Shown one piece after another: positions 57,289-64,000 of a DNA stretch of 64,000 nucleotides (position 1 is the stretch's first letter; every line of letters starts with the position of its first letter). Origin of the DNA: Rhodoplanes sp963712435 (GTDB lineage: Bacteria; Pseudomonadota; Alphaproteobacteria; Rhizobiales; Xanthobacteraceae). The stretch covers positions 165,706-229,705 of the forward strand of contig CAVQIB010000010.1 in the NCBI GenBank assembly GCA_963712435.1, in the 5' to 3' direction. The notes under the pieces were generated by a model. The model had not been told where the DNA came from and ran no database searches. It saw only the letters and a list, made by a program, of their open reading frames with translations. The translations under genes were made by a program, and so were the position numbers.

Positions 57289-58230
57289 TCAGCGCGCCGG
57301 CTGCCGGCTCCCGATATGGACCGCCTGGACGACCTCGCGGATTGCGACGATCACGAGTTGAGGCTGCTCCTTTTGTATCTCGTGGCCGCTGTTCGTATTG
57401 GTGATATGCTTCGCATTCGGCACAAGCTTGGCGAGCCGCTCCTGCGCCTGTTTCTGCGCGGCGTCGGTGACGTAGCCGAAGTCCACCGGCACGTCAGGCG
57501 GCAGTTTGCCTTCCGCAATCATTGACGGGATTTGTGGCCCCCAGGCCCGGTCCGCAGACAATACGAGCAGGGGGAGTGGACGCAGTGGCGGGGCGGCGCG
57601 GACCTGGTCGAAGCTGCGGTCCGGGTCGATCCTTTCAAGAGCTGGATACAGGTCCAGGCTTTCCCGTATGTCGCCCTCCATCAGCTTTCGCTGTATCGCC
57701 CACTGCTCAGGCGTCTCCGCATCCCGAAGCCCTTCGGTGAGGGCGTCGACGAGGACGAGACCGAATACGTCTTCGGGATAGGTGCTCGCATAAAGCCTGA
57801 CGACCAGACCGCCATACGAGTGCCCGACAAGCACGTAGGGCCCGGCCTCGCCCGCGGCGCTCAGCAGGGCATGCAAATCTGCGACCGCATCTGCGGCTGT
57901 GGTTGGTTGCGGTACCGGATCGCTGCGGCTCGGCTTCTCACCGACCGGCGTTCCGGGGCGGTCGTAAGCACAGACCCGGGTGAACTTGGCGACCCCGGCG
58001 AAGACCGTCGGCTCCGATTGCTTGGTGCTGTTCCAATCCTCGGCGGAACCCTTGAGGCCAGCCACCAGCACGACCGTCGGGGAACCCGTGCCCCGGCATT
58101 CCAGGTGCATCTTGCGGCCGCCGCCAATGTCGACCAGGCCGGCAAAGTCTCCGCTCACCACAGCAAGGGCGGCCGCCGGCGCGGCGACGAGAAGAACAAG
58201 AAACAAAAAAACGCGAGCGCCGAGGGACAT
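57289..58230 (-). CDS. Alpha/beta hydrolase, exported
   Basis: A 313-residue alpha/beta hydrolase with signal peptide (VFLFLVLLVAAPAAALAVVS) from ATG 58230. Oxyanion region VVLVAGLKGSAEDW, nucleophile elbow VLVGHSYGGLVVRLYAS, acid after PLPLLVLSADRAWG, histidine in NTNSGHEIQKEQP. Substrate unknown; the layout is that of small-ester or lipase-like hydrolases. Intact, unlike its duplicate at 62484-63415. Two in-frame upstream starts exist but the signal peptide begins here. Confidence 0.9.
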   Translation of the reverse strand: MSLGARVFLFLVLLVAAPAAALAVVSGDFAGLVDIGGGRKMHLECRGTGSPTVVLVAGLKGSAEDWNSTKQSEPTVFAGVAKFTRVCAYDRPGTPVGEKPSRSDPVPQPTTAADAVADLHALLSAAGEAGPYVLVGHSYGGLVVRLYASTYPEDVFGLVLVDALTEGLRDAETPEQWAIQRKLMEGDIRESLDLYPALERIDPDRSFDQVRAAPPLRPLPLLVLSADRAWGPQIPSMIAEGKLPPDVPVDFGYVTDAAQKQAQERLAKLVPNAKHITNTNSGHEIQKEQPQLVIVAIREVVQAVHIGSRQPAR

Positions 58231-58474
58231 GGTGCTGCTAACGACCAACAGCCGACATGTCAGTTGACGGCAACGTCAGCCGACCAGCAAAGGGAACGGC
58301 GTGGCTTTAAATGCGTTGTCTGCGCGGCAGCAGCAGATGGCAACGCAACAGTTCAGCGGCGGTGCATCGATGCCGCCGCCCCGGGGTCTGCCAAAAAATC
58401 GCGCGAGCGGGTTGCGCATCAAACGGGCGACCCTCTCGGGCCGCCCGCTCAGTCATCGATGGGGTCTCCCGGGG

Positions 58475-60262
58475 TCATTGGCCCGGGACGCGTTTGCCCA
58501 TCTGTTTGACCTGCTCCAGAACCTGAGTGAGGTTGTAGGTTTCCGGTGCCTGCAGCGGCGGGAACGCAATGTAGGACTCGAGTTCCTTCAACCACAGTTG
58601 CTGCCCGACGGGCAGCATGTTCCAGTTGTAGAGGTACGCGGTGCTCGGGGAGGCCAGTGCGCCGCCGATGGACAGCACGGACTTCTGCTCTTCGCCCACG
58701 GCCTGCTCGAACGGATCGCGCCTGATGTTCTGGACCTGGGCCCAACCATAGGTCTGGGGACCCGCAAGCGCAGAAGCACCGGTCGAGCCCTCCATCGTGA
58801 AGTAGATTTTCCAGTTCTTGTAGCGCACCGCCGATGGCGTCGCCCCGGTGTAGTAGAAGAAGGTGTCGCGCGCTGACTTTTCCGATTTGCCTTCGAGGTA
58901 GTCGCGCTGGTTGACGCCGTCGAGCGTCGTCTTGACGATGCCGGGATATTGGCCCTCCTCGATCTGCTTCTTCAGGTCGTTGCCCTTGGGGCCGCCGGCG
59001 ATGTCGACGAAGGTCGGCAACCAGTCGAGCGAGGCGAAGATCTCGGTCTTCAGCGTGCCCGGCTTGATGTCGCCCGGCCAGCGGATGACCAGCGGCACGC
59101 GCATGCCGCCTTCCCAGGTGGTCAGCTTGTTGGCCTTGAAGGGCGTCATGCCGCCGTCCGGGAAGGTCTGGCTCTGGGGGCCGTTGTCGGTGGTGAAGAC
59201 GATGATGGTGTTGTCGAGCTGGCCCATGTCCTCCAGCTTCTTCATCACATAGCCGATGTTGTCGTCCATCTGCTTCATGCCGGCTTCCTGGATGCCCCAG
59301 TCCTTGCCGCCTTCCTCACCCAGCATCGCCAGGTACTTCGGTGACAGCACCGTCGTGACGTGCATGCGCGCCGGGTTGTACCAGACGAAGAACGGCTTGT
59401 TGGTCTTCTTGGGGTCGTTGCGGTCGAGGAAGTCGATGACCTTGGCGGAGATTTCCTCATCCACCGTTTTCGACCGCTCCAGCGTCAGCGGGCCCTCGTC
59501 CTTGCAGGTCTGGTTCTTCCCAGTGCCGTCGGAGGACTTGCACCAGAGCACGGGGCGCGGCGGCGTCAGGCATGTCGTCGTCTTCGGGTCGACAGCGCCG
59601 GGGACCTCGGGCAGGCCCGGGATCGACGTGTTCTTGCACGGCGGCGCGAAAGCCTGCTGGGTCGGGCTCTTGTTGATGTCGGGGAAGCTCACCTGCTGCA
59701 TCGCGTCGAGGTGATAAAGGTAGCCCCAGAATTCCTGGAAGCCATGCGCCGTCGGCAGCGCGTCAGTGTGGTCGCCCAGGTGGTTCTTGCCGAACTCGCC
59801 GGTGTTGTAGCCGAGGTCCAGCAGGAACTTGGCGAGCGCCGGAGTGCCGGGCCGCAGGTAGGACGGGCTGCCGGGCAATTGCGGAGGGATCATTCCGGTG
59901 CGCAGCGGATTCATCCCGGTGAAGAAGGCGTTGCGCCCGGCCGTACAGCTTTGCTCGGCGTAATAATGTATGAACCTGGCGCCCTCGTTGGCGATGCGGT
60001 CGAGGTTGGGCGTTTCGCCCAGCCCCATACCTTGTTGGTAGCTGGCCAACTGCATCCAGCCGATGTCGTCGCCCATGATGAAGAGGATGTTGGGCTTCTG
60101 TTGTTGCTGTTGCTGCGACGGCTGTTGCTGTTGCTGCGACGGCTGTTGCTGTTGCTGCGATGGCTGTTGCTGCGGCCGCTGCTGCGCTGATGCGGGCGCG
60201 CTTACAGCCATCACGGCGGCAAACAGCGCCAAAAGATTGAGCCAAATTTTCGTGGTCCTCAA
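58475..60262 (-). CDS. Exported arylsulfatase-type sulfatase with Gln-rich leader
   Basis: About 595 residues from TTG 60262, chosen because GAGGAGA lies just upstream and the signal peptide (IWLNLLALFAAVMAVSAPAS) begins there. After it come about 30 residues of Gln-rich repeats (QQQQPSQ units), then the sulfatase core: NILFIMGDDIGW metal site, SCTAGRNAFFTG with Cys106 as the formylglycine precursor in a CxAxR-type context, GEFGKNHLGD and FTTDNGPQ. Hydrolyses sulfate esters in the periplasm. No anaerobic maturase or FGE gene is seen nearby. Intact. Confidence 0.92.
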   Translation of the reverse strand: MRTTKIWLNLLALFAAVMAVSAPASAQQRPQQQPSQQQQQPSQQQQQPSQQQQQQKPNILFIMGDDIGWMQLASYQQGMGLGETPNLDRIANEGARFIHYYAEQSCTAGRNAFFTGMNPLRTGMIPPQLPGSPSYLRPGTPALAKFLLDLGYNTGEFGKNHLGDHTDALPTAHGFQEFWGYLYHLDAMQQVSFPDINKSPTQQAFAPPCKNTSIPGLPEVPGAVDPKTTTCLTPPRPVLWCKSSDGTGKNQTCKDEGPLTLERSKTVDEEISAKVIDFLDRNDPKKTNKPFFVWYNPARMHVTTVLSPKYLAMLGEEGGKDWGIQEAGMKQMDDNIGYVMKKLEDMGQLDNTIIVFTTDNGPQSQTFPDGGMTPFKANKLTTWEGGMRVPLVIRWPGDIKPGTLKTEIFASLDWLPTFVDIAGGPKGNDLKKQIEEGQYPGIVKTTLDGVNQRDYLEGKSEKSARDTFFYYTGATPSAVRYKNWKIYFTMEGSTGASALAGPQTYGWAQVQNIRRDPFEQAVGEEQKSVLSIGGALASPSTAYLYNWNMLPVGQQLWLKELESYIAFPPLQAPETYNLTQVLEQVKQMGKRVPGQ

Positions 60263-60590
60263 GGAACTCTCCTCAATGTCGGTTGCTCGACGCTGGCAGG
60301 CAGCCGTCAAATTTGTTACGGGACGAATGCTGGACCTGTGCGCCACCCGAACCGGGACTCTATGACGGCAGAGGCAGTACAGCGGCATCACGGTCAAGTG
60401 ATCGGACACTGCGCAGGAAGCGAATTGCCTAACTCGATCAGCTCGTCGGCGAGCGGCAGCCCCAATCCTCGAATACCCTGCATGTCTCTTATGGGTCCAT
60501 TTTCGGGCTGCCGGCAGGCGTCCCGCCACGGACGGTCTACCTTCGGCAGCGGACGAATGATGCGCTGATCCGTCGTAGAAGGACCTTATT

Positions 60591-61011
60591 ATGCAAACGT
60601 GGCAGTCGACAGCAGTCGACGCTCAGGGAACACGGGTTTGCAATTGCGCTTGTGATCGTAGCGACGCTTGCGATCCTATATATCTTTAACGGCTCAACGC
60701 AATGCGGAATTGTTCGCGGCGAGCCTGGTGGTCGCAGTCTCTCTCTTTTTGCTGCGAAGAATTGCCGATGTCTCTATGGCACAATCGAAGTTATGATCGG
60801 CCTCATCGCCATTTGGGATGCATCGAGCAAAGGACGGGGACCATTTAGCTCTGGCTTCAGCAGTGGCTTTCAGCGCTACGAGTGGACGGTCATCTTGTTG
60901 CAAACGGCCGCTGCGATTTACCTTATGATCCGCGGCATCGATAACCTCGAACAATGGTGGTCCGACAAACGCCGACTTGCGCGGGCTCATTGTGATGACG
61001 ACTCGGGGTGA
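60591..61011 (+). pseudogene. Small membrane protein, one-base insertion
   Basis: ATG 60591 has AAGGA 8 bases upstream and reads MQTWQSTAVDAQGTR; removing one G from the GGG at 60634-60636 joins it to FAIALVIVATLAILYIFNGS and the rest. The repaired protein has about 139 residues with three membrane helices, including YGTIEVMIGLIAIWDA and VILLQTAAAIYLMIRGIDNL. As read, only GTG 60652 gives an open frame. Family not recognised. Confidence 0.6.
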
Positions 61012-61803
61012 GCATCAGCCACGTCGGCATAGGTAACGCGCGCTGCGATAGGCGTTTTTGCACGGCCGCCTTTATTCGCGGCGGAGGTAATTCAGGTGGC
61101 GAGCGCCCGTCGCCGAATGTTTCAGCTAAACGGCGGCACAGGGTCGACGGCAGCTCAGGGTCATCTTCGCCAGTCGATTGACGCCGACGGACGGTCTACC
61201 CTCCATTGCGAAGGTCAAGGCCCCGCGCGCGCCATTGGCAGCTCGACCCCAACTTGAGCAACCCGAGCGGTAGCTGGCACGGAAGGATCGTGCCACAAGC
61301 CGTCATTCGCACGATTGCCGTCCTTCGATGCCGTTGTGGCGTTCGAGGGACGAGGGACGAGGGACGGCGGGTCTAGATTTCAATTGAGCGCCGCCGCTGA
61401 CACGCTCGCTCACAAGGGCATCGGTCGGCAAACCGTGGCAGACCGGAGTGCTGCTCCGTATGGGCGAATTTTGCGTCCCGGTAATTGGCAGCCAGTCGGC
61501 CCATATCAGTCTGCCGGCTTCACCTTCGGCATGCACCACCTCACGCGGATGCTCGCGAGGTTCAAAGCCGCTATCTGGAAGTCCAAGCCAACCTTGTCAT
61601 TGACCCAGTCCGCGCGGTCGACTTGCACACGGAGTGGGTGGAAGTTGCAATCCAACTCAGTTGGACGGAGTTCAAGGCACGGCGGACCCTTCGGCGAAAA
61701 AAGAACTTAAGAGTGAAATAGATCATAGCTCGACTGGGGTGCGGCTTCGATAGAAATTGAATTCGGACGAACCACTGACCCATGGAGGACGACGATAGAA
61801 AAA
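61012..61803. other. Gene-poor stretch
   Basis: Contains dispersed-repeat copy 3 and a possible fragment at about 61560-61720 (YLEVQANLVIDPVRAVDLHT, then EWVEVAIQLSWTEFKA), which looks protein-like but matches nothing I know. GACGAGG is repeated in tandem near 61347. Otherwise empty. Confidence 0.4.
61186..61305. repeat. Dispersed repeat, copy 3
   Basis: Diverged copy sharing GACGGTCTACCCTCCATTGC, GGTCAAGGCCCCGCGCGC, CATTGGCAGCTCGACCCC and GGATCGTGCCACAAGC with the other copies at 55564, 57091 and 62283. Confidence 0.65.
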
Positions 61804-62253
61804 GTGGCTCTTATTTCGGCCGTCGCGTTAATTCCCCTGCTATTCGCAGAGACTACTAACGCGTTCACCAGAAATGTCACATTTTGCAACAAAACCAGAA
61901 CGGCTTTAGAGATCGCTTTTGGATACGAGCCTGCCGCAACCGGTACAACAAGGACTGAAGGATGGCGCACAGCTCAAGTCTGCCAATGTGTAAACCTCTT
62001 CAACGAGGATGTCAGGGAAACAGAATTCTACATTTACGTCACGAGAAAGGGGAGTGCGATAGACGACGCCATAAGTGGTGGCCGCGCGCCGTTGTGCGTT
62101 CGTGGAGCGGAATTTCGATTTGGCAAATCCAATGCAGACGCAGCGACCTGTGCCAACTCTGGTGGCAGGTGGGTGAACTTCCAACAGATGAATACGGACG
62201 GCGCGACAAATTATACGGTAAACTTTGGAAGCGGTGCCAACTGTCAGGACTGA
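61804..62253 (+). CDS. Secreted DUF1036-like protein
   Basis: About 149 residues from GTG 61804 with a short signal peptide (LISAVALIPLLFAETTNA). NVTFCNKTRTALEIAFGYEP, TEGWRTAQVCQCVNLFNEDV and the later Cys-bearing PLCVRGAEF and ATCANSGGRWVNF fit small exported DUF1036 proteins with disulfides. GGAGG lies about 15 bases before the GTG, rather far, so the start is uncertain. It is less GC-rich than its surroundings, as expected for acquired DNA. Confidence 0.6.
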   Translation: MALISAVALIPLLFAETTNAFTRNVTFCNKTRTALEIAFGYEPAATGTTRTEGWRTAQVCQCVNLFNEDVRETEFYIYVTRKGSAIDDAISGGRAPLCVRGAEFRFGKSNADAATCANSGGRWVNFQQMNTDGATNYTVNFGSGANCQD

Positions 62254-62282
62254 TTACGAACAGCAGACAGGCAACAACTTCC

Positions 62283-62450
62283 GAAATGGGTCGAGGGCTG
62301 CCCTGGCGAACGGCGCGTGACCACGGACGGTCTTCCTTCCATTGCGGAAGGTCAATGCCCCGCGCGCACCATTGGCAGCTCGACCCCAAATTCCGGACCC
62401 AACGCGAGCGGCATCGTGACGGAAGATGAGTGCCACAAGCAGAAGTCGAG
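62283..62450. repeat. Dispersed repeat, copy 4
   Basis: Close match of 57091-57260, within duplication copy B, and related to copies at 55564 and 61186. Confidence 0.8.
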
Positions 62451-62483
62451 TGCCGTCCTGCTTGCGTCATTGACCGCCCGGCC

Positions 62484-63415
62484 TCAGCGCGATAGCTGCC
62501 GGCTCCCGCTACGAACCGCCTCTACGACCTCGCGGATCGCGTTGATCACAAAGTCGAGGCTGCCTTGAGTGGCCGCTGTTCGTGTTGCTGATGTGTTTCG
62601 CATTCGGCACGAGCTTAGCGAGCCACTCCTGGGCCTTTTTCTGTGCAGCATCGGTAACGTAGCCGAAGTCCGACGGCACGTCAGCCGGGAGCACGCCCGC
62701 TGCAATCATTGATGGGACTTGTGGCCCCCAGGCCCGGTCTGCAGACAATACGATCAGGGGGAGTGGACACAGTGGCGGGGCTGCGCGGACCTGGTCGAAG
62801 CTGCGGTCCGGTTCGTTCCTTTCAAGGGCTGGGTAAAGGACCGGGCTTCCCGTATGTCGCCCTCCATCAGCTTTCGCTGTATCGCCCACTGCTCAGGCGT
62901 CTCCGCATTTCGAAGCCCTTCGGCGAGAGCGTCGACGAGGACGAGACCGGATACGTCTTCGGGATAACTGCTCGCATAAAGCCTGACGACCAGATCGCCA
63001 TACGAGTGCCCGACAAGCACAAAGGGCCCGGCCTCACCGGCGGCGCTCAGCAGGTCATGCAAATCGGCGACCGCATCTGCGGCTGTGGTTGGTTGCGACA
63101 CCGGATCGCTGCGGCTCGGCTTCTCGCCGACCGGCGTTCCGGGGCGGTCAGGCGCAGACCCGGGTGAACTTCGGCGACCCCGGCGAACACCGGCGGCTCC
63201 GATTGCTTGGTGCTGTTCCAATCCTCGGCGGAACCCTTGAGGCCGGCCACCAGCACGACCGTCGGGAAACCCGTGCCCCGGCATTCCAGGTACATCTTGC
63301 GGCCGCCGCCAATGTCGACCAGGCCGGCAAAGTCTCCGCTCACCACAGCAAGGGCGGCCGCCGGCGCGGCGACGAGAAGAACAAGAAACAAGAAAACGCG
63401 AGCGCCGAGGGACAT
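62484..63415 (-). pseudogene. Alpha/beta hydrolase, broken duplicate
   Basis: Same protein as 57289-58230. Frames change near 63155 (after VFAGVAEV), 62835 (after MEGDIRE) and 62565 (after NTNSGH), and the elbow reads GHSYGDLVV instead of GHSYGGLVV. The catalytic histidine region is disrupted (the EIQKEQP part is missing). With three lesions and a changed elbow glycine this looks like a real pseudogene rather than pure sequence error. Confidence 0.8.
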
Positions 63416-63449
63416 GGTGCTGCTAACGACCATACCTTGTGCTCCATAG

Positions 63450-63543
63450 CTCCAACAGTTCACGGCAAGGCCCGTGCGGCGAAGCCAAGCGAGCGCATGT
63501 TGGCGAGCGTCATGGGCGTGACCGGGAAGCGAGCCTTGGACAT
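63450..63543 (-). pseudogene. Fragment of a small conserved hypothetical gene
   Basis: Reads MSKARFPVTPMTLANMRSLG, which resembles the start of small cysteine-rich proteins (PVTPMTLGNMR..GVRSL.V.C) common in Bradyrhizobium-like genomes. It is cut where duplication copy B begins at 63432. The rest of 63433-63681 has no recognisable gene. Confidence 0.4.
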
Positions 63544-63681
63544 GCCCGGCAGGATAACGCGCCCGCGCCCCGGCGAACATCCGGGGTGCTCGGACTGACC
63601 TTTCGCCAATTGGAATGTCTCAGGCGAGCGCGGCGCGGTGGTTTTGTCCGTGGCCGCTGCCGTTTCCGTCCGGTCCTGCTG

Positions 63682-64000
63682 TCAGTGCGCCGCTGTAGCC
63701 GCTGGCGCATAGTCGCCTTGAGGCTCCTTCGCGCCAAACCAGACCACGTAAAGCGCCGGTAGAAATATCAAAGTCAGCACGGTCGCAACCAAGAGCCCGC
63801 CCATAATCGCGTAAGCCATCGGACCCCAAAAGATGGTCGGCGCGATCGGGATCAGCCCGAGCACGGTTGAAATCGCGGTCAGCATGATCGGCCGGAAGCG
63901 CGACATAGCCCCGGCGACGACGGCTTCCCATATCGGTTTCCCCTCTGCGCGTTCGTTCTCAATCTGATCGATCAAGATGACTGAGTTGCGGGCGATCATT
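63682..64000 (-). CDS. RND-family efflux permease, C-terminal part (5' end beyond the window)
   Basis: The frame enters from the right edge. It reads MIARNSVILIDQIENERAEG, AVVAGAMSRFRPIMLTAIST, VLGLIPIAPTIFWGPMAYAI and MGGLLVATVLTLIFLPALYV, the last two membrane helices of an AcrB/MdtB-type transporter, with a short GDYAPAATAAH tail. Exports drugs or metals with a membrane fusion protein and outer membrane channel. Its substrate class cannot be judged from this piece. Confidence 0.92.
   Translation of the reverse strand, partial: MIARNSVILIDQIENERAEGKPIWEAVVAGAMSRFRPIMLTAISTVLGLIPIAPTIFWGPMAYAIMGGLLVATVLTLIFLPALYVVWFGAKEPQGDYAPAATAAH

Larger units (their letters stand above)
57091..58247. 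repeat. 1.15-kb segmental duplication, copy A
   Basis: Matches 62280-63432 almost base for base, from TCCGA... to ...GCTAACGACCA, where identity stops abruptly on both sides. It contains the dispersed repeat and a complete alpha/beta hydrolase gene. The two copies are in the same orientation with about 4.0 kb between them, enough for recombination. Confidence 0.85.
62280..63432. repeat. 1.15-kb segmental duplication, copy B
   Basis: Second copy of 57091-58247 in the same orientation, over 90 percent identical by eye. Its hydrolase is broken by at least two frame changes, so this is probably the decaying copy. The right end abuts a fragment of another small gene. Confidence 0.85.

Noticed and set aside
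60100..60190. Tandem triplet-type repeat that could be taken for a CRISPR or regulatory array
   Set aside because: It encodes the Gln/Pro/Ser leader of the sulfatase; there are no spacers and the unit is codon-periodic.

Overview
The window is GC-rich alphaproteobacterial chromosome, most likely Hyphomicrobiales (Xanthobacteraceae/Bradyrhizobiaceae-like). The minus-strand order dnaK, dnaJ, a PmtA-type methyltransferase, pyrF, two DUF1330 proteins and dapB is typical of that group, as are the long palindromic intergenic repeats and the OlsB-like acyltransferase. I see no rRNA, tRNA or CRISPR array.

Layout. 0-12 kb is core: comM (5' end outside the window), olsB-like, a long-form gpmA, an IS5-family element sitting in the centre of a palindromic repeat, then dapB/DUF1330/DUF1330/pyrF/pmtA/dnaJ/dnaK on the minus strand. 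12-18.3 kb is redox and sensing: a SCO1/SenC protein with a small membrane partner, a divergent ArsR-type regulator with the cysteine spacing of persulfide sensors, then PepSY protein, response regulator, histidine kinase, cytochrome b561, SHP-type cytochrome c and dihaem cytochrome c. 18.4-23.0 kb is a poorly described cluster: a helical 'cell surface protein', a DUF6384-like membrane protein, a long coiled-coil protein with a Gly-rich tail and a TerB/DUF533 protein. 23.3-25.9 kb holds a small membrane peptide, a GNAT, and a divergent TetR/diiron-type MBL pair.

26.3-33.5 kb is an arsenic island: an AlpA-like DNA-binding protein, ACR3, glutaredoxin-type ArsC, a PstS, a fused ArsR-ArsC, a second ArsR, an ArsP-type permease, a small CxxC protein, ArsM and an IS110 remnant. 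33.7-46.5 kb is a carbon-phosphorus lyase locus (phnGHIJ, a GNAT, phnKLM, phnF, phnCDEE, a hexapeptide transferase and a second PhnM), with a PhnF-like operator and a possible PHO box. 46.6-50.1 kb carries a PPOX protein, a CaCA antiporter and a formate/nitrite-family transporter. 50.9-55.0 kb is a mobilisation module (AlpA, TraA relaxase, oriT, TraC, TraD). 55.5-63.5 kb is repeat-rich, with DUF3616, a 1.15-kb duplication carrying an alpha/beta hydrolase, a sulfatase with a Gln-rich leader and a DUF1036 protein. The window ends in the 3' part of an RND efflux pump gene.

Many genes between 12.7 and 63.2 kb are interrupted by frameshifts although the protein stays recognisable on both sides. 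Nearly every one I could resolve is a single extra base, which points to insertion-type sequence error rather than decay. These genes are labelled pseudogene 'as read', and each entry gives the likely intact product.
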